A DNA stretch of 49,633 nt from Actinomycetota bacterium (GCA_005883955.1 VAXH01000059.1:1-49633); one strand, 5' to 3'; shown: positions 37,130-45,896, counted from the first letter of the stretch. Numbers and translations are program-made. The notes: generated from the letters alone by a model not told the origin.

Positions 37130-38761
37130 GTGCTCGAATTTCGGATTCTCGGACCGCTCGAGGTCGCCGACGGCGAAGAGGTGCTCCAGCTCAGCGGGCA
37201 GAAGCAGCGCGCGCTGCTGGCGCTCCTGCTGCTTGACGCGAACAGGGTTGTCTCGACGGACCGGATCGTGGACGCGCTCTGGGGTGAGGAGCCGCCTCGA
37301 ACTGCGGCGACCTCGTTGCAGAACTTCGTTTCGCAGCTTCGGAAGCTGCTCGGCTCTGACGTGCTGGTCACGAAGCCGCCCGGCTACCAGTTGAGGATCG
37401 CCCCGGAGCAGCTCGACCTCGAGCGGTTCGCGCGCCTCGTCGACGAGGCGCGAGAAGAACCGCCCAGCGAGCGTGCCGCGAAGCTCCGGCGCGCCCTCGC
37501 GCTCTGGCGCGGCCGGCCGCTTGCCGATCTCGGCTTCGAGGCGTTCGCGCAGCAGGAGATCGGACGCCTCGAGGAGCTACGGCTGGCGGCGCTCGAGGAT
37601 CGCGTCGGGGCGGAGCTCGAAGCGGGCCGTCACAGCGACCTGGTCGGCGAGCTCGAGGCCTTCGCCGACGAACACCCGCTGCGCGAGCGGCTTCGCAGCC
37701 AACTGATGCTCGCGCTCTACCGCTCGGGCCGGCAGGCGGAAGCGCTCCAGATCTACCACGACACTCGGCGCGTCCTCGTCGACGAGCTCGGGATCGAGCC
37801 CAGCCCGGCGCTGCAGCAGCTGCACGGCGCGATCCTGCGCCAGGACCCGGGGCTCGAGGAGGGGCCACCGGTCCCAGCGGTGGCCGAGGACCGGATCAAG
37901 GACGTCGTCGAGACGATGCTGGCCGGCCGGCTCGTGCCGGTTCTCGGAGCCGACGTCGCCGACCTGACTGTGCGGCTGGCCGAGAGGTTCGAGTATCCGG
38001 CGAACGGGAGTGCGCTTCCGCAGGTCGCCCAGTACATCGCCGTGATGAAAGGCTCCGGGCCGCTCTACGACGAGCTGCACGCACTCCTCGATCCCGATCT
38101 GCCGCCGACCGCGCTCCACCGCTTCTTCGCGGCCCTACCGTCGCTCTTGCGCGGGCGGGGCGCTCCCCACCAGCTGATCGTGACCACGAGCTACGACCTG
38201 GCGCTCGAGCGCGCGTTTCTCGACGCGGGCGAGGAGTTCGACGTCGTCTCGTATCTCGCCGCCGGCCGCAACCGCGGCAAGTTCTGCCATGTCGCGCCCG
38301 ATGGAACCGGGACGTTGATCGAGGTGCCGAACACATACGCGACCGAGCTCTCGCTCGAGCGCCGCACGATCATCCTCAAGCTCCACGGCCAGGTCGGGCG
38401 TAGCGCCGAGGAACGGGAGTGGGAGAGCTTCGTCGTCACCGAGGACGACTACATCGAGTACCTGGCGCAGTCCGAGGTCGCGAGCGTCGTCCCGGTCGCG
38501 CTGGGCGCCAAGCTGCGGCGCAGCCACTTCCTCTTTCTCGGCTACACAATGGCCGACTGGAACCTGAGGCTGCTGCTGCACCGGCTCTGGGGCGACCAGC
38601 CGCTCAGCTACCGGTCCTGGGCTGTCCAGCCGGAGCCGATGCCGATCGAGCGCGAGTTCTGGCGCCGCCGTGACGTCGACGTGCTCGAGATCCCACTCGA
38701 GCGCTACGTCGCGGCTTTGGCCCGGCAAGCAGGGCTCGAGCTCACAGAGGCTCCGGCGTGA
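37130..38761 (+). CDS. SARP/BTAD-type regulator fused to a SIR2-like domain
   Basis: N-term FRILGPLEVADGEEVLQLSGQKQRALLALLLLDANRVVSTDRIVDALWGEEPPRTAATSLQNFVSQLRKLLG plus BTAD; C-term LVPVLGADVADL, VTTSYDLALERAF, ILKLHGQVGR, FVVTEDDYIEYL, HFLFLGYTMADWNLRLLLHRLWG. Confidence 0.9.
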   Translation: MLEFRILGPLEVADGEEVLQLSGQKQRALLALLLLDANRVVSTDRIVDALWGEEPPRTAATSLQNFVSQLRKLLGSDVLVTKPPGYQLRIAPEQLDLERFARLVDEAREEPPSERAAKLRRALALWRGRPLADLGFEAFAQQEIGRLEELRLAALEDRVGAELEAGRHSDLVGELEAFADEHPLRERLRSQLMLALYRSGRQAEALQIYHDTRRVLVDELGIEPSPALQQLHGAILRQDPGLEEGPPVPAVAEDRIKDVVETMLAGRLVPVLGADVADLTVRLAERFEYPANGSALPQVAQYIAVMKGSGPLYDELHALLDPDLPPTALHRFFAALPSLLRGRGAPHQLIVTTSYDLALERAFLDAGEEFDVVSYLAAGRNRGKFCHVAPDGTGTLIEVPNTYATELSLERRTIILKLHGQVGRSAEEREWESFVVTEDDYIEYLAQSEVASVVPVALGAKLRRSHFLFLGYTMADWNLRLLLHRLWGDQPLSYRSWAVQPEPMPIEREFWRRRDVDVLEIPLERYVAALARQAGLELTEAPA

Positions 38762-41700
38762 GCGCGGTCGCGGCGCCGCCGAGTCCCTACAAGGGGCTGG
38801 CGCCGTTCGACGACTCCGAACTCGACGCGCTGCTCTTCTTCGGCCGCGAGCGCGAGATCGAGGTGATCGTCGCAAACCTGATGGCCTCACGCCTGACCGT
38901 CCTCTTCGGCGCGAGCGGAGTTGGCAAGACGTCGCTGCTGCAGGCCGGCGTCGCGCATCGCCTGAGGCGGGAGCAGAACGCCGTCGTGGTCGTCTTCTCG
39001 GCGTGGACTGGCGACGCGGTGGCGAACTTGCTCGACGCCGTCGAAGTTGCGGCGGGCGGCGATGCCGGTGCCTTACGCCGAGGCGGGCCGCTCGCGGACG
39101 TGCTCGCCGCGTGGACGCGGCGGCTCGACACCGAGCTGTACATCGTGCTCGACCAGTTCGAGGAGTACTTCCTCTACCACGAGAACGAGCACGGGCCGGG
39201 CACGCTCGCGGAGGAGCTCCCGGAAGCGCTGCGCCGAGCCGGCCTCCGCGTCAACTTCCTGATCGGGATCCGAGAGGATGCGCTGGCGAGCCTCGACGCG
39301 TTCAAGGCCCGGATCCCGAATCTGTTCGGGAACTCGCTGCGGGTCGACCGGCTCGAGCGAAGCGCCGCCCGGGCGGCGATCCTCGGTCCGCTCGACCGCT
39401 ACAACGAGCTCGTCCCGGCGGGAGAAGGCGTCGAGGCGCAGCCCGAGCTCGTGGAGGCGGTTTTGGACGAGGTAGCTGCCGGCCGCGTCGATCTCGGGCT
39501 GTCCGGTCGCGGCGGCGTCGGCGAGGAAGACTCCGACCGGATCGAAGCCCCCTATCTCCAGCTCGTCCTCGAACGGCTTTGGGAGGTCGAGACGAGCCGC
39601 GGCTCGAATCGGCTGCGGCTCGAGACCCTGCGCGAGCTCGGCGGCGCGGCCCACATCGTCGAGGATCACTTGGAGCGGGCGATGGCGGCGCTCTCGCCGG
39701 ACGAGAAGGACGCCGCCGCCGCGATGTACAACCACCTCGTCACGCCGTCGGGCATGAAGATCGCGCATCGGGCCGGCGATCTCGCGGGTTACGCGTCGAT
39801 CGGGGAGGCCGAGACCCAGCACGTGCTCCAGCGCCTAGTCGAAGAGCGGATCGTCCGCGCCGCCGAGAACGGGGCGGAAGGTCCGCGCTACGAGATCTTC
39901 CACGACGTCCTCGCCGAGGCCGTGTTGGCCTGGCGGACCGAGCACGAGGCGGAGCGGAAGCTCGAGGCCGAGCGCGAAGCGGCGGGGCGACGCCACCGGC
40001 GCCTGCTCGCCCTGGCAATCGGGGCGCTCGTTCTGATTGCGATTCTCGGTGCGATCGCCGTCTATGCGCTCGTGCAACGTGGCGACGCTCGCAGCCAGGC
40101 GCATCGAGCCCGGGGCCGGGAGCTCGCCGCCAGGGCGCTGACGAGCGCGCCGGTCGACCCGGAGCAGGCCGTGCGGGATGCAGTGGAGGCGACTCGCTAC
40201 GAGCGCTCTCCCGCTGTTGCGAACGTGCTACGCGCAACGCTGCTCGGAATGCGGGTGAAAGCGGTCTTGCCGGCCGGCGGAAAACCTGTCGGCGACGTCG
40301 ATTTCAGCCCGGACGGAAAGCTCTTGGTCGTTGCCGGTGGCGACGGGCTTGCGCGGATCTACCGCGCGTCCGACGGGAAGCATCTACGCGACTTGCGCCA
40401 CGGGTCTGCGCTATCTGCTTCGGTCTTCAGCCCCGACGGAACCAAGATCGCGACGGCCGGCGACGACTCGGCTGCGCGGCTCTGGGATGCGAAGAGCGGC
40501 GCCTTACTGCACGTCTTGCGACACGGAGGTCCTGTCACGAGCGCAAGCTTCTCGCGCGACGGGCGCCTGCTCGCGACCACGAGCGACGACAAGACGGCAC
40601 GGATCTGGGACGTCTCGAGCGGCCGCCAGCTACAGCGACTCGAGCACCCGGGAGGCGTCTGGTCGGCCTCGTTCAGCGGCGACGGCGAGCTGCTCGTGAC
40701 GACGCTCGTGCCGGCGGCCTTCGATCGAACCGCCCGCGTCTGGGACGTTGCGAGCGGAAGGCTTGTCGAGCGCCTGCAGCGGCCCGACCGGATGACGGTG
40801 GCGCGCTTTGCACCGACGGGTCCGCTCGTTGTGACGGCGGGTTTGGGTCACGTCGCGCAGGTCTGGAACGCACGATCGGGTAGGCAGGTGCACCCGCTCA
40901 TCGGGCACTCGTCGGGGATCGAAGACGCCGAGTTCAGCGCGTCCGACCGCCAGATCGTCACGGCGAGCACCGACGAGAGCGCCCGCGTCTGGGACACCGC
41001 GACGGGTGGACTCGTCGGCGTGCTGACTGGCGCTCAAAACTTCGTCCTGCGCGCGACCTTCAGCCCCGACGGCCAGTGGGTCGCAACTACGAGCAGAGAT
41101 CGAGTTGCGCGGATCTACGAACCGAACGGCACGCTGCGCGTGACGCTTGTGGGTCACCGAGACTCGGTCACGCACGTTGCGTTCAGCGCGGACGGCACTT
41201 CGATTGCCACCGCAAGCGCAGACGGAACGGCGCGACTCTGGGACCCTCGCGTGCAGCCTGATCTCGTTCCGCTCGGCACTCAGCGAGGCAACGAGGTCGC
41301 CGCCGTCGCGTTCAGCCAGGACGGCCGCCGGGTCGTCAGCGCCGGAACGAACGGGACGGTGCGGGTCTGGCGCGTTGGCGTACCTGGCCATGCGGTGGCG
41401 ACGCTGAGACCCAGGAGCCGGGTAACCGCAGTAGCCATCAGCGGCGACGGCCGCCGGTCGGCGACCGCCGGTCCGGACGGATCCGTACAGGTTCGCGATG
41501 TCTCCTCCGGCCGCTCCGTATCCGTGATTCACGACGTCGGAGCCGTGCGAGCGCTCGCACTCAGCCTTCGAGGACGGCAGCTGGCGGTTATCGGCAAAGA
41601 CGGCCGCGCGCACCTGTGGGATGTCGACGGGCAGCAATCCCTACGGACGGTCGGCGACAAGGTGCATGCGGTCTCATTCAGTGCCGATGGAGGACGGCTC

Positions 41701-42189
41701 GTGACCGCAGGCTCGGATGCGATCGCCCGCATCTGGGACGTCAAGAGCGGCAAGCCGGTCACGCCGCCGCTTGCCGGCCACCATGATTTGCTCACGTCTG
41801 CGTCGTTCAGCCACGACGGTCGTTACGTCGTCACGACGAGCCGCGACCACGATGCCCGGGTCTGGGACGCCCGAACGGGTCGACGGATCTGGACACTTGC
41901 AGGCTCATTCGCGCAGATCAACAGCGCAGCTTTCAGCTCCGATGACCGCTGGGTCGTCACTGCAGGGCCGGCCGCAACCGGGATCTGGGACATGGAGACC
42001 GGACGCCGACTGCTGGCGGTCAACGGGCGCGACCACCCGCTGACCGCCGTGGCGCTTTCGCCGCAGGGATGGCGGATCGCCGCCGGTGGCTTCGGCGGGA
42101 CCGTCAAGACCTACGACTGCCGGCTCTGCGGGAATATCGACGATCTAGTCTCGGTGGCGCGGCAGCGGCTCGCGCACCTTCGTCACTAG
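38758..42189 (+). CDS. nSTAND-type NTPase with TM segment and C-terminal WD40 repeats
   Basis: GTGA overlap with the previous gene; PYKGLAPFDDSELDALLFFGREREIEVIVANL, Walker A GASGVGKTSLLQAG, Walker B LYIVLDQFEE, TM RLLALAIGALVLIAILGAIAVYAL, about 15 WD40 units. Confidence 0.93.
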   Translation: MSAVAAPPSPYKGLAPFDDSELDALLFFGREREIEVIVANLMASRLTVLFGASGVGKTSLLQAGVAHRLRREQNAVVVVFSAWTGDAVANLLDAVEVAAGGDAGALRRGGPLADVLAAWTRRLDTELYIVLDQFEEYFLYHENEHGPGTLAEELPEALRRAGLRVNFLIGIREDALASLDAFKARIPNLFGNSLRVDRLERSAARAAILGPLDRYNELVPAGEGVEAQPELVEAVLDEVAAGRVDLGLSGRGGVGEEDSDRIEAPYLQLVLERLWEVETSRGSNRLRLETLRELGGAAHIVEDHLERAMAALSPDEKDAAAAMYNHLVTPSGMKIAHRAGDLAGYASIGEAETQHVLQRLVEERIVRAAENGAEGPRYEIFHDVLAEAVLAWRTEHEAERKLEAEREAAGRRHRRLLALAIGALVLIAILGAIAVYALVQRGDARSQAHRARGRELAARALTSAPVDPEQAVRDAVEATRYERSPAVANVLRATLLGMRVKAVLPAGGKPVGDVDFSPDGKLLVVAGGDGLARIYRASDGKHLRDLRHGSALSASVFSPDGTKIATAGDDSAARLWDAKSGALLHVLRHGGPVTSASFSRDGRLLATTSDDKTARIWDVSSGRQLQRLEHPGGVWSASFSGDGELLVTTLVPAAFDRTARVWDVASGRLVERLQRPDRMTVARFAPTGPLVVTAGLGHVAQVWNARSGRQVHPLIGHSSGIEDAEFSASDRQIVTASTDESARVWDTATGGLVGVLTGAQNFVLRATFSPDGQWVATTSRDRVARIYEPNGTLRVTLVGHRDSVTHVAFSADGTSIATASADGTARLWDPRVQPDLVPLGTQRGNEVAAVAFSQDGRRVVSAGTNGTVRVWRVGVPGHAVATLRPRSRVTAVAISGDGRRSATAGPDGSVQVRDVSSGRSVSVIHDVGAVRALALSLRGRQLAVIGKDGRAHLWDVDGQQSLRTVGDKVHAVSFSADGGRLVTAGSDAIARIWDVKSGKPVTPPLAGHHDLLTSASFSHDGRYVVTTSRDHDARVWDARTGRRIWTLAGSFAQINSAAFSSDDRWVVTAGPAATGIWDMETGRRLLAVNGRDHPLTAVALSPQGWRIAAGGFGGTVKTYDCRLCGNIDDLVSVARQRLAHLRH

Positions 42190-42827
42190 TTTTGGTCAGC
42201 CGCTGCGCTGGGGCTCAGCGGAGGCTCTTCCAGCTTGGGCGAGAGCGGCGGGAGCTGAGCACCGGGCGGGCGAAGCAGGGGTTCGGTCGACCGAGCCGAT
42301 TCGATCACCGGGCCCAGCGGCGGCAGTGAGGAGGGTTTCGGCGGCTCGTCGACGACCGGCAGGGCAGCTTCAGCCGCAACCGCCTCGCGGACGGCGGTCG
42401 GTGGAGCCGATTCGATCACCGGGCTGAGCGGCGGCAGCGAGGGAGGCTTCGCTGCCTCCTCGACGACCGGTGCGGCCTGCGCCGTGACGGTCGTTACCGC
42501 CTCGGCGACGGCGGACGTGACGCGCCGCTCGATCTCGAGCTGGAAGATCGCGCTTTGGGCCTGTACGCGGTAGCGGAAAGCACGCCCCTCGCCGACGACC
42601 CAGCCGACGAGGATCCCGATGAGGGCACCGACGATGATCGTTGCGACACCGAAGCCCGCCGGGATGCCCCAGACCGACCTGAGCGGCGTCAGCGGCACCG
42701 CGCCGACGAAGACGCCGAAGATGCCGCCGCCGACCGCGCAACCGACCCGGACGGTATCTGCCTTCCGCAGGAGCTGGTCGGCGAAGCGCTCGATGATCTT
42801 GGGGTCATAACCGGCCGCAGAAGACAT
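42186..42827 (-). CDS. Two-TM hypothetical protein with Pro-rich repetitive tail
   Basis: MSSAAGYDPKIIERFADQLLRKADTVRVGCAVGGGIFGVFVG...; tail repeats PVVxExxKPxSLPPLxPVIESA. Confidence 0.7.
   Translation of the reverse strand: MSSAAGYDPKIIERFADQLLRKADTVRVGCAVGGGIFGVFVGAVPLTPLRSVWGIPAGFGVATIIVGALIGILVGWVVGEGRAFRYRVQAQSAIFQLEIERRVTSAVAEAVTTVTAQAAPVVEEAAKPPSLPPLSPVIESAPPTAVREAVAAEAALPVVDEPPKPSSLPPLGPVIESARSTEPLLRPPGAQLPPLSPKLEEPPLSPSAAADQN
42293..42470. repeat. Two diverged 67-bp direct repeats (42293-42359, 42404-42470), period 111 bp, inside the gene
   Basis: gagccgattcgatcaccgggc[cc/tg]agcggcggcag... present twice. Confidence 0.85.
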
Positions 42828-42886
42828 CTCTGGATGATCGGCGTCCCGCGCCTCGACCTTGAGAACAACCGTGGTTGAATAGAGTG

Positions 42887-43275
42887 ATGCGGCTGCGGCG
42901 GAAATCCGAGGGCCCGGCGCCGGTGCGCCGCATCCTCGTCGGGACGGACCGCTCCGAGACCGCGACCCGCGCGGTTCGCTGGGCCGCCCAGATGGCGGAG
43001 CGTTACGAGGCCGAGCTGGTCGTCTGCCAGTCCGTCCGCGAGGGGATGAACAAGTCCGAGACGCAGCGCGAGCTCGCTGCGTACACGGAGGATGTTGTCG
43101 GGCCTGAGGCAAGGCCGCTCGCGGCCCAGGGCAACGACCCGGCCCGCGTCATGGTCGACGTCGCGAAGGCGGAGGAGGTCGGTTCCTGCTCGAGAACGTC
43201 CCGAACCGCGTCTCCCACAATGCGCATTGCACGGTTGTGATCGTCCAGACCCATCTCGACGGAGGTAAGCGGTGA
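42887..43275 (+). pseudogene. Universal stress protein (UspA family) with frame-disrupting internal deletion near 43180
   Basis: Frame 1 VRRILVGTDRSETATRAVRWAAQMAERYEAELVVCQ...ARVMVDVAKAEEV, then frame shift; the other frame gives FLLENVPNRVSHNAHCTVVIVQTHLDGGKR* ending at 43275. Confidence 0.78.
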
Positions 43276-44846
43276 CACAGGCCGAGGTCGAGGGCAGCCT
43301 TCTCGGCCGCGCGACCCGGGTCGCCTCGGTCTTCGCGAAGTACGGGTTGCGCGAGACGCGCGGCAGCGCCGACCCAATCGAGATCCGCGCCCGCCGACTC
43401 CGCGACGCACTCGAGGAGCTCGGTCCGACGTTCGCGAAGCTAGGCCAGATCCTCTCGACGCGTCCCGATCTCCTGCCGGCCGAGTTCATCATCGAGCTCT
43501 CGTCGCTCCAGGACGACGTTGCCCCACTGACCGAGGCCGAGGTCGTCCAGGTGATGGAGGAGGAACTCGGTGTTCCCTGGGAGGACGTCTTCGCCTCGAT
43601 CGACCCCGAGCCGCTCGCGGCGGGCACGATCGGCCAGGTGCACAAGGCGACGCTCGAGAGTGGCGAGCGAGTCGTCGTCAAGGTGCAGCGACCCGGCGCA
43701 CGCGACGAGATCATGCGCGACCTCGGCCTGTTGCGGCTGTTCGCGGAGAAGACCGAGAGCCGCGAGGCGCTGCGGCGGATCGTCGACTTGCCCGCGGTCG
43801 TGGAGCATCTGTCGAACTCGCTCCAACGCGAGCTCGACTTCGAGCAGGAGGCGGCGAACATCGATCAGATGCGCGAGGTGCTGCAGCCTTTCTCGCGGCT
43901 CGACGCGCCCGGCGTGCACCACCGGTTCACGACGAGGCGCCTGCTCGTGCTCGAGCTGATTCCGGGCGGGCCGGTCCGCGAGGCGCCGCAGGGCCCCGAG
44001 CGCAAGGAGGCAGCCGGCCAGCTGCTCGAAGCCTTTTACCGCCAGATCCTCACCGACGGCTTCTTCCACGCCGACCCGCATCCGGGGAACCTGCTCTGGT
44101 CTGACGGGACGATCTACTTCCTCGACCTCGGCATGGTCGGAGAGGTCCCGCCGGACGTCCGCGAGCGCGTGCTGCTGCTCCTGCTCGCCTTCTGGCAGGA
44201 GGATGTGCCCTTCCTGGCCGAGATCCTGCTCCTGCTGGCTCCGGAGCTGCCGGAGGAGCTCGACCTCGATGCCTTCCGCGACGAGATCGGCGAGCTGCTC
44301 GCCGAGTACCGGCACAAGTCGCTGTCCGAGATCCAGCTCGGGCCGATCATGCAGGGGCTGACCGAGATCGCCAGCCGCCACGGCGTCCGTCTCCCTGCGG
44401 CGCTCGCCCTCGTCGGCAAGGCGCTCGCGCAGATGCAGCTGACCGCGGCCGAGCTCGATCCCGAGCTCGACCCCTTCTCGGTCGTCGGCGGCTTCGTAGG
44501 CAAGAACCTGCTCACCCGGGTGCGCACGAGCGCCGACCCGAAACGGATCTTCTACGAGTTCCAGAAGCTCGAGGTGCGCGCGAACGCGCTCGTCGAGGCG
44601 ATCGAGCGGATCGCAGGGGCTCGCCCTGGCGCCCGCATGCAGATCGACGTCAAGGGGACGACGCCGCTCGAGGACACGATCCGCAGGGCGGCGCGGGCGC
44701 TCTCGCTGGCGATCGCGGCCGGCTCGTGCCTGGTCGCCGCGGGCTCGACGGCCGCGGCGCACGTCCAGTCGTGGATCCCGGTCACGCTCGGCGTCGTCGG
44801 CGGAGTCCTCACGATCCTGCTTCTGGTCGGCCTGCGCCGCCGCTGA
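43272..44846 (+). CDS. ABC1/AarF/UbiB family protein kinase-like
   Basis: LGPTFAKLGQILSTRPDLLPAEFIIELSSLQDDVAP, VVVKVQRPG, DGFFHADPHPGNLLW, YFLDLGMVG. Confidence 0.95.
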   Translation: MTQAEVEGSLLGRATRVASVFAKYGLRETRGSADPIEIRARRLRDALEELGPTFAKLGQILSTRPDLLPAEFIIELSSLQDDVAPLTEAEVVQVMEEELGVPWEDVFASIDPEPLAAGTIGQVHKATLESGERVVVKVQRPGARDEIMRDLGLLRLFAEKTESREALRRIVDLPAVVEHLSNSLQRELDFEQEAANIDQMREVLQPFSRLDAPGVHHRFTTRRLLVLELIPGGPVREAPQGPERKEAAGQLLEAFYRQILTDGFFHADPHPGNLLWSDGTIYFLDLGMVGEVPPDVRERVLLLLLAFWQEDVPFLAEILLLLAPELPEELDLDAFRDEIGELLAEYRHKSLSEIQLGPIMQGLTEIASRHGVRLPAALALVGKALAQMQLTAAELDPELDPFSVVGGFVGKNLLTRVRTSADPKRIFYEFQKLEVRANALVEAIERIAGARPGARMQIDVKGTTPLEDTIRRAARALSLAIAAGSCLVAAGSTAAAHVQSWIPVTLGVVGGVLTILLLVGLRRR

Positions 44847-44847
44847 C

Positions 44848-45570
44848 ATGTTCGACCACGTGACCATTCGCGCCTCGGACCGCGAGGCATCGGAACGTTT
44901 TTACGAGACGGTCTTGAAGACCGTCGAGATCAAGAAGACCTACAGCGGCGAACACTTCGCGGAGTGGCGTAGCTTCTCGCTCGCTCAAGCGAGCGACGAG
45001 AAGCCGGTGACGCGACGTCTGCACATCGGCTTCGTCGCGCCCTCGCGCGAGTTGGTGGACGAGTTCTGGCGAGTCGGCACCGAGGCCGGCTACCAGGACG
45101 ACGGCGCGCCGGGCCCGCGGCCTCAGTACTCACCCGAGTACTACGGGTCGTTCCTGCTCGACCCAGACGGCAACAGCGCCGAGGCTGTCCACCACGAGGA
45201 GCGGCGGGCCGGCCCGATCGACCATCTCTGGATCCGCGTTGGCGACCTCGGAGCTTCGAAGCGGTTCTACGAGGCCATAGCGCCCTACAGCGGGTTCCGT
45301 CTGCGCCACGAAGCGCCCGATCGGGGGACGTTCGTCGGCGAAAGCGGGTCCTTCTCGGTCGTGTCAGGGGCGCCGACGCAGAATCTTCACATGGCTTTCC
45401 CCGCGGCGGACAACGCCACGGTGGTTTCTTTTCACCGGACGGGGGTCGGCATGGGCTATCGCGACAACGGGGCTCCCGGCGAGCGCCCCGTCTACCACCC
45501 GGGGTACTACGGTGCCTTCGTGCTCGATCCCGACGGCAACAACACCGAGGTCGTCAACCACAACCGCTGA
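44848..45570 (+). CDS. Two-domain VOC/glyoxalase family protein
   Basis: MFDHVTIRASDREASERFYETVLKTV... and second domain IDHLWIRVGDLGASKRFYEAIAPYSGFRL...; each ends YYG[S/A]F[L/V]LDPDGN. Confidence 0.9.
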   Translation: MFDHVTIRASDREASERFYETVLKTVEIKKTYSGEHFAEWRSFSLAQASDEKPVTRRLHIGFVAPSRELVDEFWRVGTEAGYQDDGAPGPRPQYSPEYYGSFLLDPDGNSAEAVHHEERRAGPIDHLWIRVGDLGASKRFYEAIAPYSGFRLRHEAPDRGTFVGESGSFSVVSGAPTQNLHMAFPAADNATVVSFHRTGVGMGYRDNGAPGERPVYHPGYYGAFVLDPDGNNTEVVNHNR

Positions 45571-45616
45571 GCGGCCCGGCTCAGGCCTTTCCGCGGGGGC
45601 GCCGCGCTCAGCCCAA

Positions 45617-45631
45617 GTAACAGACTGTTAC
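45617..45631. promoter_or_regulatory. Perfect palindrome GTAACAG-A-CTGTTAC, copy 1
   Basis: 7-bp arms, 1-nt centre; same sequence recurs at 45699-45713. Confidence 0.6.
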
Positions 45632-45698
45632 AAGGAAAGCCGTGTCCTAAGGGAGTGGTCCGGCATCGCGAAGCCGCTGCTCAACTCGACAACGGCAA

Positions 45699-45713
45699 GT
45701 AACAGACTGTTAC
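45699..45713. promoter_or_regulatory. Perfect palindrome GTAACAG-A-CTGTTAC, copy 2
   Basis: Identical to 45617-45631 with shared 5' flank CAA; 82 bp apart. Confidence 0.6.
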
Positions 45714-45785
45714 TAAATGATTGAGCCGCCGGGGCCCACGGAGCACGCTCGTGCGTGTTCGACGAGGGGTTTGGGACCGCAGGCT

Positions 45786-45896
45786 CTATGGCCGTTTCTT
45801 GCCGAGCGCCTTCACGACGCGGCGCTCGGCCACGAGCGCGACCAGGCTCATCATGGTGCCGAGGATGAAACGCTCGAGCCGGCGCGGGATCTGCAT
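45786..45896 (-). CDS. Candidate small protein (36 aa)
   Basis: MQIPRRLERFILGTMMSLVALVAERRVVKALGKKRP; amphipathic/membrane-like, same strand as the upstream ABC operon; too short for the ORF track. Confidence 0.45.
   Translation of the reverse strand: MQIPRRLERFILGTMMSLVALVAERRVVKALGKKRP

Noticed and set aside
37130-38761. SARP as marker of a secondary-metabolite cluster
   Set aside because: No biosynthetic genes flank it; the neighbour is a STAND-WD40 gene and the C-terminus is SIR2-like.
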